Shown here piece after piece: positions 35,846 to 46,799 of a DNA stretch of 64,000 nucleotides. The stretch spans positions 22,720,001 to 22,784,000 of the forward strand of contig NW_024464918.1 of the NCBI RefSeq assembly GCF_017591425.1, in the 5' to 3' direction. The position numbers and the translations under genes were made by a program. The notes under the pieces are model-generated. The model did no database searches, was not told the DNA's origin, and worked only from the letters and a program-made list of their open reading frames with translations. Numbering within the stretch: position 1 is the stretch's first letter; each line of letters starts with the position of its first letter. The stretch comes from Ochotona curzoniae. Taxonomy: Eukaryota > Chordata > Mammalia > Lagomorpha > Ochotonidae.

Positions 35846-36204
35846 TAATTCAAAATGACACTTTCAGTGGCGTTCTGAAGAACAGGTGAGAGAAGGTAAA
35901 AGGCAACGTCCATCAATGCTGCACCGGCTCAGGCAGCTAATCTGGAGGGCTGAGCAGATGGTCAGGCTGGAAGCTCTCCCTTATCCTGAATCATCCTGAG
36001 TGGCTGCTGCTTGTACAGTCTTCTCCAGCAGTCCGAGGAGGACATGCCTGCAGGAAGGGATCTGCAAGTTGGAGTAGCTCTTCTGAATCCAAATTCCCCC
36101 TTCTCCTTCAGACCTGCCTTCATGGCTTGAAATGTCCTTGAAACGTCATCGTTCAACGGCTCTCTTTGTAAGGCACTGCACCTGTTGCTGTCCCAGTATA
36201 TTTC

Positions 36205-36575
36205 ATGTGGCAATCCCATAACACAGACTGGGAAAATTACACACAATGAAAGTTCATGACTCATGGGGCCAGAGGCTGGGAAGGACAAGAGCATACCACG
36301 ACTACCTGGTGAGGATCTGAGTATGGCGTCATCAGGAGCATGGAGCATGTGCATGACACAAGGGGCGAAGCTGAAATAGTCATCTTAACAAGAACTCGCA
36401 CCCAAGGCAACTAACCCACTCCTGGAATGGTAGCATGAATCCACTGATAAAAAACAGTGCCTTAATGGTCTAATCACTTAATAAAAGCCCTCCCTCTTTA
36501 TACCATCACAATGGGAATTACATTTCAAAGTGAGCTTTGGAAAGAACATGCAGACCAGACCATTCTAACCCTGGG
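36205..36575 (-). mobile_element. MaLR (MST/MLT1-type) LTR, minus strand
   Basis: Antisense LTR in order: 'cagactgggaaaattacacac', 'gttcatgactcatggggccagaggctggg', 'aacccactcctggaatggtagcatgaatccactgat', 'tggtctaatcacttaataaaagccctccctctttataccatcacaatgggaattacatttcaaagtgagctttgg', ending near 'accattctaa'. MaLRs are ERVL-related, non-autonomous LTR retrotransposons. Because the element is reversed, this is its 3' LTR. It carries no functional gene. Confidence 0.75.
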
Positions 36576-36755
36576 CCCTCTAAGCTCTCGTCCTTGTCAC
36601 ATACAAAGTATGTTCATTCTCTCCCAGTAACTCTAAAAGTCTTAAGTTACTCCATGCAAATTGATATTAGTGAGATTCAAAATCTTCTTCATCCTGATGC
36701 AAATCCCGTCCAATGGTAAGCCTGTGAAATCAAGACAGGTTATCTGCCAATTTCT

Positions 36756-37085
36756 TTTTTTTTTAAGATTTATTTATTTTTATTGGAAAGTCAGATATAC
36801 AGAGAGGAGGAGAGACAGAGAGGAAGATCTTCTGTTCAGTGATTCACTCCCCAAGTGGCCTCAACAGCTGGAGCTGAGACAATCTGAAGCCAGGAGCCAG
36901 GAGACTGTTCTGGGTCTCCCACACGGGTGCAGGGTCCCAAGGCTTTGGGCCATCCTCTGCTGCTTTCTGCAAGTAAGGATCTGGGTGGGAAGCAGGGCCA
37001 CCAGGATTAGAACTGGTGCCAATATGGGATCCCAGCGCATGAGAGGCAAGGACTTTAGCCACTGGGCTACTGCTCAAGGCCCCTG
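36756..37085 (-). mobile_element. CSINE (younger), minus strand, with perfect 13-bp TSD
   Basis: Flanked by TCTGCCAATTTCT at 36743-36755 and 37086-37098. Full length: poly-T, 'aagatttatttatttttattggaaagtcagatatacagag', 'gattcactccccaagtggcc', 'ggagctgagacaatctgaagccaggag', 'gggtctcccacacgggtgcagggtcccaaggctttgggcc', 'gaactggtgccaatatgggatccc', 'aggactttagccactgggctac'. Inserted directly into the MaLR. Confidence 0.97.
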
Positions 37086-40064
37086 TCTGCCAATTTCTAA
37101 GACAGGAGGGTGAGACAGAGCACAAACATTTCAAAAGGGAGAAATTGTCATTAAGGGGATCATGGGTCCCAAGTAAGTTTAAATAATGAAATCAATATTA
37201 AATTATAAAACGAGAATAATATTTTTTTGCTTCATGGTCTGGACACACTGGGGAGTTTGGACTCTCCAAAGTTTTGGGCTGCCTCACCCTTACAGCTTTC
37301 CTAGACTCACCCCTGCAGTAATCCACACAAATTTGAGTCATGTTGATATGGTTCTGAGATCTTGGTAATGGCTGTACTTTATGGGCTAGTGATAATTCAC
37401 TGGCTGTGAGATAGCCCCTGTTTATACTTGGCATTGCGCTATGGAGTCTCTGTGAAATCTCTGATCCTTCAACAAGTCTCTGGGTCCTCGGGTATTAAGT
37501 GGCATCCTTTGAGATCTAGGTAGAGGTGCCAAGCCTCCACAGCTCTTGAATTCTGTGTGTCTGTAGAATTCAGATTTAGTGAATGCTGCCATGGTTTATG
37601 GGTTGTGTCTTAGGGATACTGGAGAGTGACCATTAATGCAGCTGGGCCCATTTGACCCCAGGCTAGAGCAATCAAGGGACAGTATCTAAGAGCAGGGGCA
37701 GCAGGAATCGGGCAGCTGTGGACAGCAAATCTGTGTAGGACACCCCAGATCTGTTCCCTGAAACCATTCCACCCTGCAAGAGCTCTGGGTGGGCCTGTGG
37801 TAGGAGGGGTATGCTTCAAGATCTGCGAGATGTTCTTGACATCTTGCCCCCACTGTCTTGACAGCTTCTGGCTGTCTTCTATCCCAGGTCATCTCTTTAG
37901 GAAACTGTTGCTTGGCTGGGTCCCACCCTTGTTTTGCTTCCCAGACACATCTTATTTTTCTTTATCTGGTTGGATTTTGAATCTTCCACAGGGCTTCATT
38001 TTGCTTCTTTTTTTATTACAAGCTGTCTTTCAGCCACTCCTTTCTTCTCACTTTTCATTGTATGCTGTTAAAAATATTCACGCAGCAGTCTGAAAGTTTG
38101 CTGCTTAGAAATGTCTTCCAGCACTTATTCTAGCTCATTACTCTTTTTTTCTTTCATTTTTTTTCAATGGATACATAATAATTGTGCATAAGTACAGAAT
38201 ATAGTGTGACATTTCAATATGTGTCTACAGTGTCCGGTGGTCAGATCATAGTAATTGGCATAAATTTCTCTTCAGACATATCATTTCTTTGTGTTGGGAA
38301 TGTCTAGGACCTTCGCTTCTAGCTATTTGGAAATGCAGAATTAATTTTTATCATCATATCTTACCAGGACGCAAGAGAATAGAAGTTCTTTCTCCTAGCA
38401 ACTGCATCCTTGCATCCATGAATCACCCTCTCTCCATCTCTTCTTCTTTTACACCCTTCCCAGGCCCTGGTAACTATATTTCTATTCTCTACTACTTCGA
38501 GATCAGCTTTGTAGCTTCCATAAGAAGTGCGGACATGTAGTGCTGCTTTTCTGGGCCTGACTTATTTCATTGAGCCTGTCAGTTCCTCCCATGATGCTCC
38601 CCTGATCCTCCCAGCGTTTCATTTTTTTATGGCCAAATATCCCTCCATTTGTAAATATACCGCATTTTAATCCCTCCATCTTATAAATTGTTGATGACAT
38701 ATATTGGCTGTTGAGTGAACAGTTGAGCACAGGTGTCTTTTCGGCAAACTGATTCCTTTGGATGTAAACCCAGTCGTGGGATTGTTAAATCATACAATAG
38801 TTATTCTCCTAGGATTTGTTTGTTTGTCTGAAGTGCTTGCATACAATTTTATTTTTTGAATTTTTATTTATTTTATTATTTGATGATACAGTTCCATGAC
38901 TCTGGGATTTTTCTTCCATTTTCCCAAGCACACTGTGTTACCCCTGTATCATTGCAATAGTAGTCTTTCATAGACAGTCATAAGTCCATCATTCAGCTAT
39001 TCAAGTGTATTCGGACTTTGTAGGCATTGAAAATGGCAGAGAGCGCAGCATCTTATTGTCAAGATGCATTCAGCAATCTCATTGGGAGTCCATCTTTTAT
39101 TTGGAAGTAAAGATGCATACTGCCTTGTATCTTCATATCTCAATATGGTAGTTTCTATTACACAGTTGCTATTTATCCCTTTAAATGGAAAGCCATAAAA
39201 CAAAATCAACAACAGGAAGAAAAAATAGGAAATTAACAACAATATAAAATTAAATAAATGTTGTTGAATGACCAATGTGTAACAGAAGAAATGAAAAAAA
39301 AACCTTCTTGAAGCAAACAGTGCTACTGTGTGACCTGTGAGTCACTGGGGAAATAAAAAAATTTAATGAATTAAAATAAAAATATCAAAATCTGTGTGGT
39401 ATAATAAAACAGTATTAAAAAGGATATTGAATTTGTATTTGCATGAAGGTTCCCTTACATCAGAGAGAACAGGTCATATTTGTCATTTTGGGATTGACTT
39501 ATTTCACTGAGCACAATGGTCTCTAGTTGGGACCGTTTTCTTGCAAATGGTAGAATTTCATTCTTTTTAATGGCTGAGTAGTATTCCAAGGAGTAGATGT
39601 ACCACTATTTCTTATCTACTTCTATTTGGACGGGTATCTGGGTTGATTCCATGTGATTGCTATTGTAGACTGTGCTGCTATAAAATAGGATTATAGATCC
39701 CTTTCTCCCATGCAGACTTGATTTCCTTTGGATATATTTCCAAAAGAGGGATAACTGGGTCATATGGCAGATCAGTTTTCAGTTCTCTTAGCACCCTTCA
39801 TATTGACTTCCATAAGGTTGTGTAACCCTGTACTCCCACCAACAGTAAAGGTGCCTTTCTCCTCATCCTTTCTGCTCCTCACCTCCATTCCAGCAGGTGT
39901 TAGAGTTTCAAATCAAGATTCATCTCACTGGAATTAGGTGGAACATCAATGTGGTTTTCATTTGTATTTCCCTGACAGCTAGGGAGCCTGAGCATTTTTT
40001 CATGTCTATTAGCCATTTGAATTTGTTCTTTTGAAAAATGTCTGTTCATTTCCTTTGCCTATTT

Positions 40065-40385
40065 TTTTTAAGATTGATTTATTTCTATTGGAAAATCAGA
40101 TATACAGAGAGGCGGAGGGACAGAGAGAAAGATCTTCTGTCTGCTGATTCACTCTCCAATTGGCCTCAACTGCTAGAACAGAGCCAATCTGAAGCTAGGA
40201 GCTTCTTCCGGGTCTCCAACACAGGTGCAAGGTCCCAAGGCCTTGGGCGATGCTTGAGTGCTTTCCCAAGCCTCAAGCAGAGAGGTGGCTGGGAAGCAGG
40301 GTGTTGGGATAGAAACCAGCACCCATATGGGATCCCAACACATGCAAGGTGAGGACTTTAGCCACTGGCCTATTGCACCAGGCCC
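40065..40385 (-). mobile_element. CSINE (younger), minus strand, in an L1, with perfect 14-bp TSD
   Basis: Flanked by TCCTTTGCCTATTT at 40051-40064 and 40386-40399. The L1 text reads on across it once one TSD copy is removed. The body holds 'aagattgatttatttctattggaaaatcagatatacagagagg', 'gattcactctccaattggcctcaac', 'gggtctccaacacaggtgcaaggtcccaaggccttggg', 'acccatatgggatcccaacacatgcaaggtgaggactttagccactggcc' and 'caggccc'. It is the innermost layer of the nest. Confidence 0.97.
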
Positions 40386-40399
40386 TCCTTTGCCTATTT

Positions 40400-41365
40400 C
40401 TTCCCAGGGTTGTTTGTTTTCCTGTCATTGAGTTTCTGAAGCTTTTTTGTAAACCCTGGATATTAGTCCCCTGTTACTTGTGAAGTGTGCAAAGATTTTC
40501 TCCCATTCTGTGGGTTGGTTCTTCATTTTGTCCATCATTTCCTTTGTTGTACAGAAGCTTCTTGGTTTGATGTAGTTCCATTTGATTATTTTGGCTTTGA
40601 CTACCTGCGCTCTGGTGACTTTGCTAAAAAGTCTTTCCCAATTCATGTATCTGTTGAGTGCTTCCAATGTTTTCCTTAAATAGTTTGATGGTTTCTGGGT
40701 GCAAATTTCGGTTCTTGAACCATTAGGGCTGATTTTTGTATAAGGTGACAGGTGGGGGTTTTGCTTCTTACCTCTATAGGCTGCTATCCAGTTGTCCCAA
40801 CAGCAGTTGTTGAAGAGACCCAGCTTTTTCCCTGGATTGTTTCCAGTTCTCTTATTGAAGGTTAGTTAGCTGTAAATGTGTGGGCAGTTTCCCAGGGTTT
40901 CTGTTCTATTCCACTGATCATCTTCTCTGTTTCTGTACCAGTACCAGACTGTTTTGATGATTGCTGCTCTATAATATGTCTTGAGCGCTGGAATTGTGAT
41001 TCCTCCAGTTTGATTTTTCCTCTTCAGGATAGCTTTGGCTATTAATGGTCTCTTGTGTTTCCAGATGAACTTTCGTATTGTGTTTTCTGTTTCTGAGAAG
41101 AGTGTTGTTGAGATTTTGGTTGGGATTGTGTTAAATCTGCATATACTTTATGGTGATCTGGACATTTTGATGATGTTGATTCTGTGATGTAGGAAGATGG
41201 CAAGTTTTTCCATCTTTTAATGTCATCTTCTATTTCTTTTTTTTTTTTAATGTTTTATAATTTGCATGTTAGAGGTCTTTCACTTCTTTGGTTTTGTTAA
41301 TTCCAAGGTATTTAAGATTCATCTCCACTGTTTTAAAGGGGACTGTACTGACAATTTCTTTCTCT
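40400..41365 (-). pseudogene. L1 ORF2 C-terminal fragment
   Basis: Antisense translation gives blocks typical of the lagomorph L1 ORF2 C-terminal part: within 40425-40667 it reads '...KAKIIKWNYIKPRSFCTTKE...' and '...NQPTEWEKIFAH...', the conserved region after the reverse transcriptase. Several stops and frameshifts break the frame; only about 80 codons are open at once. The N-terminal endonuclease and most of the RT domain are absent. Confidence 0.8.
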
Positions 41366-41899
41366 CTGGGACCAGTGTAATGCGCTGAGTCAGAATTGAG
41401 TTTGCTGCTGGCTTAGCGCATGCACAGCTCACTGTTATCCCTCTGGTCCTACAGCCTTTGCCATGGTACACAAAATGGCACTCGATGTGGCACTGGTGGT
41501 GGTCTGGGCTGTAAAATCCGCCCTTGGATTTGCACCCTGTAAAATGCACCGCCACTTGGGGTCTGCCACTCTGTCCCTGCTGGTGGTCATATCAAACAAA
41601 TCAGCAGGACAGGCAGTTCTTTGTCTGAATTCACCTCCTGATCTCCTGGTGAACTCCTGTTCACATCTGGTTGCCAATAGAACTCCAGTCACTGACATCT
41701 GATCACCACTGGAATATCTGGTCACTGCAGCACTGCTCTGTGTCCCTGCTGCTCCCCAGGGTCTGTGGGTCTCCAGGTGCCCCTCTGCCATGGACCTGTC
41801 CTCTCCTTTCTCCTGAAATCTGTCCTCTCTGCTTCACCCTGGCTAATTATTCTCCATCAATTTAAACCTGTGCTCACCTGTACCACTGCCTTGCTCTCT
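41366..41899 (-). other. GC-richer segment fused to L1 ORF2: possible L1 5' UTR
   Basis: It sits between the end of ORF2 homology and the point where the host L1M resumes. The composition changes abruptly: more GC and many CA/TG pairs that look like decayed CpG ('gcagcactgctctgtgtccctgctgctccccagg'). An open minus-strand frame (41435-41791, 118 codons) resembles nothing I know. Position and composition suggest an L1 5' UTR brought next to ORF2 by splicing or deletion. Alternatives are a chimeric transcript or an older repeat already present. Confidence 0.4.
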
Positions 41900-42189
41900 T
41901 TTATATTTCTATAATGCTATACAGTTACATTCCCACCAACAGTATATTAAGCATTTTCATTTTTCTATATCCTCATTAACATTTGTTATGTGTTTCCTTT
42001 TTTAATAACAGTCATTCAACTAGCTTCTTCACTTGTAAGTTCTATATTCCAAAACACTGCAAGCCGTGGGCACAATTCTTTCAAGTTCTTTGCAACTGCT
42101 TAATTAGAATGGTCTTCATTCAAGTTTGCAAAGCTTTATTCTTCATTTCCATCTGAGACCTCATCAGATCGGCCTTTGCTGTTCATATT

Positions 42190-42300
42190 TCTTTTGTTTA
42201 TTTTTAAAGATTTATTTATTTTTATTAGGCAAATTAACAGAGAAGGATATCATGACTGAGAAATTGGCATTTGAACCCTGCTAAGAAAAAATTGGAATAG
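42190..42300 (-). repeat. Possible CSINE tail remnant
   Basis: 'tatttttaaagatttatttatttttattaggcaaattaacagag' has the reversed CSINE tail form, but the body that should follow is mostly gone; 'ggcatttgaacccTGC' could be its B-box side. It lies within the MaLR region. Confidence 0.4.
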
Positions 42301-42440
42301 GACACATAGTTCACAACTTGTATTGCTTAGGCAGTTTCTAGCACATTTTACGATAATGAACTATTCCTGCCACCTCTAGAAAGTTCTGAAGGGGAAATCT
42401 TGCTTTCCCCTGGATCTTTCCACCTTGTGTTATGCGCACG

Positions 42441-43453
42441 ATTCTTTGCTTGTCCTTATCTCTATCACTTTTAGACATGTTTAATTTTGTCTAACTCTTG
42501 GTGCTCATAGTTTTGCTCACTAGAATGTAAACTTTGTAGTATTTTCGTCTGAGTACTCAGATGATGGTCCCCAGCAAGTTCATAAGAAACACAGAACTGA
42601 ATTTGTGAGAAGGCAAGCAAGTGAAAGCCACAGGCGACCCTTCTTTTTCACTTTTGATACAGTATCTCTGTTTGCCTCAGTGAACATTAAGGTGCCCATG
42701 TCATTTATGAATTCAAATACAGTCCCGGAGAAGCAGCACTCAAAATGCAGAGCCTATCAGCTCTTACATACTTGCTTAATATATATTTATGTAATTTATG
42801 TATTTTATATTAAATTATATAAAATCTTACATTTTATGTATTTGTTGATATTTAATTATATATATGAATATGTATTTCCAGATGTAATAGAGATAGGAGG
42901 TTTTCTATAGATACACCACTTATTTCTTCATTCAGCAAAGGGTGATTGAGTATTGCTATGTAGTCAGAAACTGGGCCAAGCACTGGGGACATCATTAATG
43001 GTCAGTAAAACCATTGCTCCTCTTTGGTCTTAACGTAGATCTGATTACTATGGGAACATATATTTGAAAAACAAAATCCGTTGTGAAGATGCAGAAAATG
43101 TCTCTGAGAAAGTTACATAAAAGTCAAGAAGGATGTAAGTAAACACTTAGGTGTTGACGGGAAATGTGTATAGTATTGTATTCAGTACAAAGGGAAGAGG
43201 ACTGCAGAAGCACAGAGGCAAGAACTTGTCACACCACTGAGAGACCGTGCCTGTAGGAAGGCTTGCTGCCCCTGTCTCGGGATACCCCCAGGTAAGCTGG
43301 CAGGCATTCCACACTGTCGTCACCATGTTGACATTGTCTGTGTTACTTGCTAGAGTATCCCATTAGTTAGTAAAATCCACAAGGACAATAGCTATCTTTC
43401 TTAATCACCACAGTGTCTTGTGTTCATGGCATGGTGCCGCTGCATGTGGCATT
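42441..43453. other. Gene-free stretch with L2 ends and an AT-rich block
   Basis: L2-like 3' ends lie at 42450-42580 ('gctcactagaatgtaaactttgtag') and 43325-43440. 42780-42880 is strongly AT-rich. 42930-43215 carries an old repeat head ('cattcagcaaagggtgattgagtattgc', 'gggccaagcactggggacatcattaatgg'). Confidence 0.45.
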
Positions 43454-43764
43454 CGTTAAAAAGATTTATTTACTTTTATTGGAAAGTCATATTTACCGAG
43501 AAAAGGAGAGAGAAGATCTTCCATCTGCTGGTTCACTCCCCAAGTGGCCACAATGGCTGGAACCTAGCTCATCCAAAGCCAGGAGACTGGAGCCTGGAGC
43601 TTCCACCGGGTCCCCCACATGATACAGGGTCCCAAGGCTTTGGGCTGTCCTCTACTGCTTTCCCAGGCCACAAGCAGGGAGCTAGATGGGAAATGGAGTG
43701 CTGGGATACAATCCCAGTGCATGCAAGGTGAAAACTTTAGCCACTAGGCTACCACGCTGGGCCC
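43454..43764 (-). mobile_element. CSINE (younger), minus strand, with 12-bp TSD (one mismatch)
   Basis: Flanked by GCATGTGGCATT (43442-43453) and GCATGTGTCATT (43765-43776). The body includes 'aaagatttatttacttttattggaaagtcatatttaccgag', 'ggttcactccccaagtggccacaatgg', 'gggtcccccacatgatacagggtcccaaggctttggg' and 'gcatgcaaggtgaaaactttagccactaggctaccacgctgggccc'. Confidence 0.96.
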
Positions 43765-43776
43765 GCATGTGTCATT

Positions 43777-45985
43777 TTTTGAAACAAATACTTTCACATG
43801 GCTTAATTATCTGAGCTCTGCCATGCCATGCATGCTGCCTCATTTTCAAATATCAGCACCTGAAGTGTGGGTACAGCAGGCTCCACAACCAGAGATTCAT
43901 GGAAAATTAACACTCCCCATAGCAACCTCAACCATTGACTGCTTGTATTGGCAGATAAATATTCCAGAAGCTGATAAGCCTGAATTGTAAGTACTATAGG
44001 AACGTGCTTGCACTCCAGTGACCACCAACGCTGAACTGCTTGAAAATGAGTTCCTATCTGAATGCCTTCTTCTCTTTTCACTTATTAACCCAGTGAATGT
44101 TTCCTGAGATTATCTGCTCTAAAACCATTCGATCAGGGTCTTGACTCTGTACATTTTCATGGAAATAAAAGCCAAGATGGTACTCAGTAAATACATGCTG
44201 AGTTACTGAGTTTCCTTCTGACTCAGCCACTCGACTAGTTAGGAAAGTTATGACTTTGTCCCTGTCTTTCACTCCCCCCCGAGCCATTGCATAGCTCCAG
44301 AAGCATATGGTGTTTGGAAGCCTGCTTGAGCTGGTCTCAGTTTTTTTTAGATGAACTGTTGCTCCATCACATGCTCATCTGGCCCAGCTGGGACACAGTA
44401 GAGTGAAAGCCACAAGAGCTGAAAGAGATTTTTTTTGACTCCTGCGTTGACCTCAAGAACATCCATCCTGGTCCACTGTGCTTCCTGGAATGCCTCTATA
44501 CCCAGACAGCAGATACACTGCTTTTAATGAGACAGGGTTTTCTTCTGCAGGTCACACATAGCTCTGGGGCCTGATCCTGCCTCCTGGCTTAGACAGCAAC
44601 TCTGGATCCTTAGAGAATGTCTACTGACCATTGCAGTGTCCTTGCACTGAAGAAACTCACATCCATAGAAAACTATGCCATATGTTTCTAGGTAATGGGG
44701 CAAGGAAATAAGGACCATAATGCTGGCAATGCCAGCAAGTGTCATTTATTAAACTCCTGTTATTTAGTGGGAGGTTTTCATCCTCTGTCTGTACAAAGCC
44801 CCTAGGCATCCTGTAAGATCATTATCGTTTTTAAAAATAAATGACTGAGGCTTAGAAGAGTAAAAATTACGTAAGATCACATGATAGCAATTTGTAAAAC
44901 CAAACTTAAGTTAGAGCATTTATGCTGTGTTTATCCCTTATTGGATTCTTGAGCAATAAAAAAAGATGCTCATTGATGACCTTTGCCAGAGCTTTTCTTG
45001 GCCTTACCTTCAAGGGCAGTTATTTACTATGAAGTGCAGGTCAGCACAGGCAAAGTGGAGAACTCAGACTGAGATTCTGGAATGAAGTCTCCCAACATCC
45101 CACTGTGGTGAGGCTGTAATGTGAGAATTAGGAACCTAGGCTGCTAGGCCAGCAGTTCTGTGACTTGGGTTCCTTGCTCTTCAGTGTTATTGGAGACCAC
45201 TCCGGGAGTCTGAGCTTCCTCTCCCCCCTAGAAGGGATCAGGACCCTCTTCTGAGTCAGGGTTACACCTTAGGAGGCACACCCAAGGGTCAGAACGTCAT
45301 CATTGCCCAGCAAGAACAGGGCCTCCTCTCAGCCTGGTGTCCCTGAAGGCCCCGTAAGAAACAGTAAAAGGAATTGGGGTTTTCCTATTCAGAAAGGTAT
45401 CTGGAGAAATTCAGAAGCTCCAGCCGTACCACCTGGTAGTGACGGGTAGTGTTTTAACGGAATTACTCTACCTCCAGTAATGAGAATAGATTTTGGAGGC
45501 CTACGGGCACATGTGAGGATAATCAAATAAAGGCTGATGATGATAATACAGGAACCAGATCATGGGAGCCTGCATCCCTTGAAGAAAGTGAGAAATAGAC
45601 CAATGTGGATTGGTTTTGAGGGTAGATTTCATAGTTTGCTAGCGAGTTGTATTGATGCATGGAAGCTTGATGGCGCTTAAGGATGACTTTTTGTCTTGTG
45701 CTGACAACAGAAAAATGGAGTTGTTATTGTTTGAAATAGGATAACTGCTACAAGAACATGTAGACAGAGATAATAAAAAAGTTGTAAAAGTATCCTTTCT
45801 GTCTGTTTCTCTCTTCTGTGTTTTGTGTTTGTTGGCTTGCTTTATGAAGGTGGGGTGGTGACGTAGCACTGACGGGATGTCTAGAAAGTATCCTAAAAAT
45901 TCGCTGTAAAATTTCAGGAGGAATGAGAATGCAAAAGTGGTCAATACATACTAATGACAGAAAACTTCGCAGAATCAAAATATGA
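43777..45985. other. Gene-free stretch with a MIR and an old repeat
   Basis: A minus-strand MIR lies at 44745-44950 ('tttattaaactcctgttatttagtggg', 'aaataaatgactgaggcttagaag', 'gtaagatcacatgatagc'). An old repeat lies at 45420-45760 ('attttggaggcctacgggcac', 'ggatgactttttgtcttgtgctgac'). The rest is unassigned; no exon recognised. Confidence 0.45.
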
Positions 45986-45989
45986 AGTT

Positions 45990-46600
45990 ATGCTACAGTA
46001 AACAAATCCCTACGGCACTGGCATCAAGATAGAAAAATAGTTCAAGGGAACAGAATAAAGCATCCAGAAATGTGTTCCTATACATTAGAATTTAGTCTGA
46101 ACAAAACAACATTTAAATTTGGTAGTAAAGGAGCCATTTGTTCAGTAAATGGTACTGTAGCCATTGGCCAAACGTTTTGCAAAAAATAAAATGGGAAGTT
46201 AAGGTCTGATCTTGCCTCATTCACAAAAATCAACTGAGTAAAGATCTAAAAGTTATAAAAGTTGTGAAAAGAAACCTAGAAAAAAAAAACCTTAAGGTAT
46301 CAGAATACCTTAAGAATTCCACCTTAAGATGGAATATGCCAGTCCAAAAGACAAGTTCTACTTAATTCCACTTACCTGATGTATTAACAATAGTGAAACT
46401 CATCAAAATGGAAAGGAGAACAGTGGTTGAAAAGAATGCAAGACAGTGAGTGACATGGCTCATTTAAAGATGGAGTTTCAATTTTATAGTATGAAAAAGT
46501 ATACAGATTAAACAACATTGTGAATTCACTTTAGCATTGTTTAAAATGGTAAAGATTACAAATTCTACATTATGCATGCCATACCTCAATTTAACGTGTG
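45990..46600 (+). mobile_element. Ancient L1M ORF2 end plus 3' UTR, internally deleted
   Basis: Sense L1M ORF2 words: 'gcactggcatcaagatagaaaaatag', 'gggaacagaataaagcatccagaaatg', 'cagtaaatggtactgtagcc', 'aaaaatcaactgagtaaagatctaaaag'. After the hairpin at 46291-46314 the 3' UTR follows: 'aatatgccagtccaaaagacaag', 'tctacttaattccacttacctgatg', 'ggagtttcaattttatagtatgaaaaag', 'caacattgtgaattcactttagcattg'. The ORF2 end between the two parts is missing. Confidence 0.72.
46291..46314. repeat. Perfect short inverted repeat (10-bp arms, 4-nt loop)
   Basis: CTTAAGGTAT (46291-46300), loop CAGA, ATACCTTAAG (46305-46314). It follows an A9 run and lies at the junction between the ORF2 and 3' UTR parts of the L1M at 45990-46600. 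No U-run follows, and this is not a bacterial terminator context. Confidence 0.9.
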
Positions 46601-46799
46601 TAAGTCTTGAATAACTTCAGGTGCTTTTGTTTCACTATATACTCATTTCTAAATTACAAATGAAATAAAGGCCTATGTGTAAAAAATAAGCTGTGGGGTT
46701 TTTCATTTTTAAAAATGGGAAGTAATTTACATGTGAAATAATTTATAGTTTGAGAATCTGTATATTTATCTTCTGATTTACAGTAAATTACCTTAAAAC

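Larger units (their letters stand above)
31401..36204. other. Gene-free stretch with MIR, L2, MER5A and AT-rich blocks
   Basis: 31690-31800 is AT-rich. 32216-32300 holds a mariner-like repeat (listed separately). 33000-33140 looks like a minus-strand MIR. 33895-33965 has MER5-like words ('aatagaatcaccagaggagctgg'). 34100-34320 is an L2 3' end ('gtctctggaacacagaaggtgttcaataaacatttgctc'). A MER5A is listed at 35655. The longer open frames (33429-33812 plus; 34922-35329 plus) match nothing I know and are not called. Confidence 0.45.
38848..41899 (-). mobile_element. Lagomorph L1, minus strand, inserted in the L1M, rearranged 5' part
   Basis: The 3' UTR starts after a T-rich run at 38848 ('gatgatacagttccatgactctggg'), passes through an AT-rich part (39180-39420), and reaches antisense ORF2 C-terminal sequence (about 40018-41365). 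It includes 'tctgggtcatatggcagatc', 'ccactgatcatcttctctgtttctgtaccagtaccag' and 'gctttggctattaatgg'. At about 41366 ORF2 homology stops; 41366-41899 is a different, GC-richer segment that still lies inside the inserted unit. A CSINE interrupts ORF2 at 40065-40385. Inactive. Confidence 0.82.
38143..42019 (-). mobile_element. Ancient L1M (MA/MB-type) 3' part, minus strand, split by a younger L1
   Basis: Left piece 38143-38847: 'caatggatacataataattgtgcataag', 'catttctttgtgttgggaatgtctagg', 'ggccctggtaactatatttctattctctactacttcgagatcagctttgtagcttcc', 'gggcctgacttatttcattgagc', 'gattcctttggatgtaaacccag'. Right piece 41900-42019 resumes at the next consensus position: 'tataatgctatacagttacattcccaccaacag', 'tcattaacatttgttatg', 'taataacagtcattcaac'. 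Possible decayed TSD CTAGCTCATTACTCT / CTAGCTTCTTCACTT at about 38130 and 42020 marks its entry into the MaLR. Confidence 0.8.
36576..42440 (-). mobile_element. MaLR internal region, minus strand, split by nested insertions
   Basis: Adjacent to the LTR: 'accctgggccctctaagctctcgtccttgtcacatac', 'aagtcttaagttactcc', 'gtaagcctgtgaaatcaagacagg'. Past the CSINE: 'tttgagatctaggtagaggtgccaagcctccac' (37510), 'gtgggcctgtggtaggaggggtatgc', 'gaaactgttgcttggctgggtcccacccttgttttgcttccc' and 'gctgcttagaaatgtcttcc' to about 38130. It resumes at 42021 with 'gtgggcacaattctttcaagttctttgc' and 'tttccatctgagacctcatcag'. It fades near 42440; no 5' LTR is seen. Noncoding and decayed. Confidence 0.7.

Noticed and set aside
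35962..36354. 130-codon minus-strand open frame with start and stop
   Set aside because: It overlaps the MaLR LTR at its upstream end, resembles no protein I know, and has no splice or promoter context. Chance is the simpler reading.
36661..37113. 150-codon plus-strand open frame with an RR/ER-rich start
   Set aside because: It is the translation of a minus-strand CSINE; similar peptides appear at the CSINEs at 40.1 and 43.5 kb.
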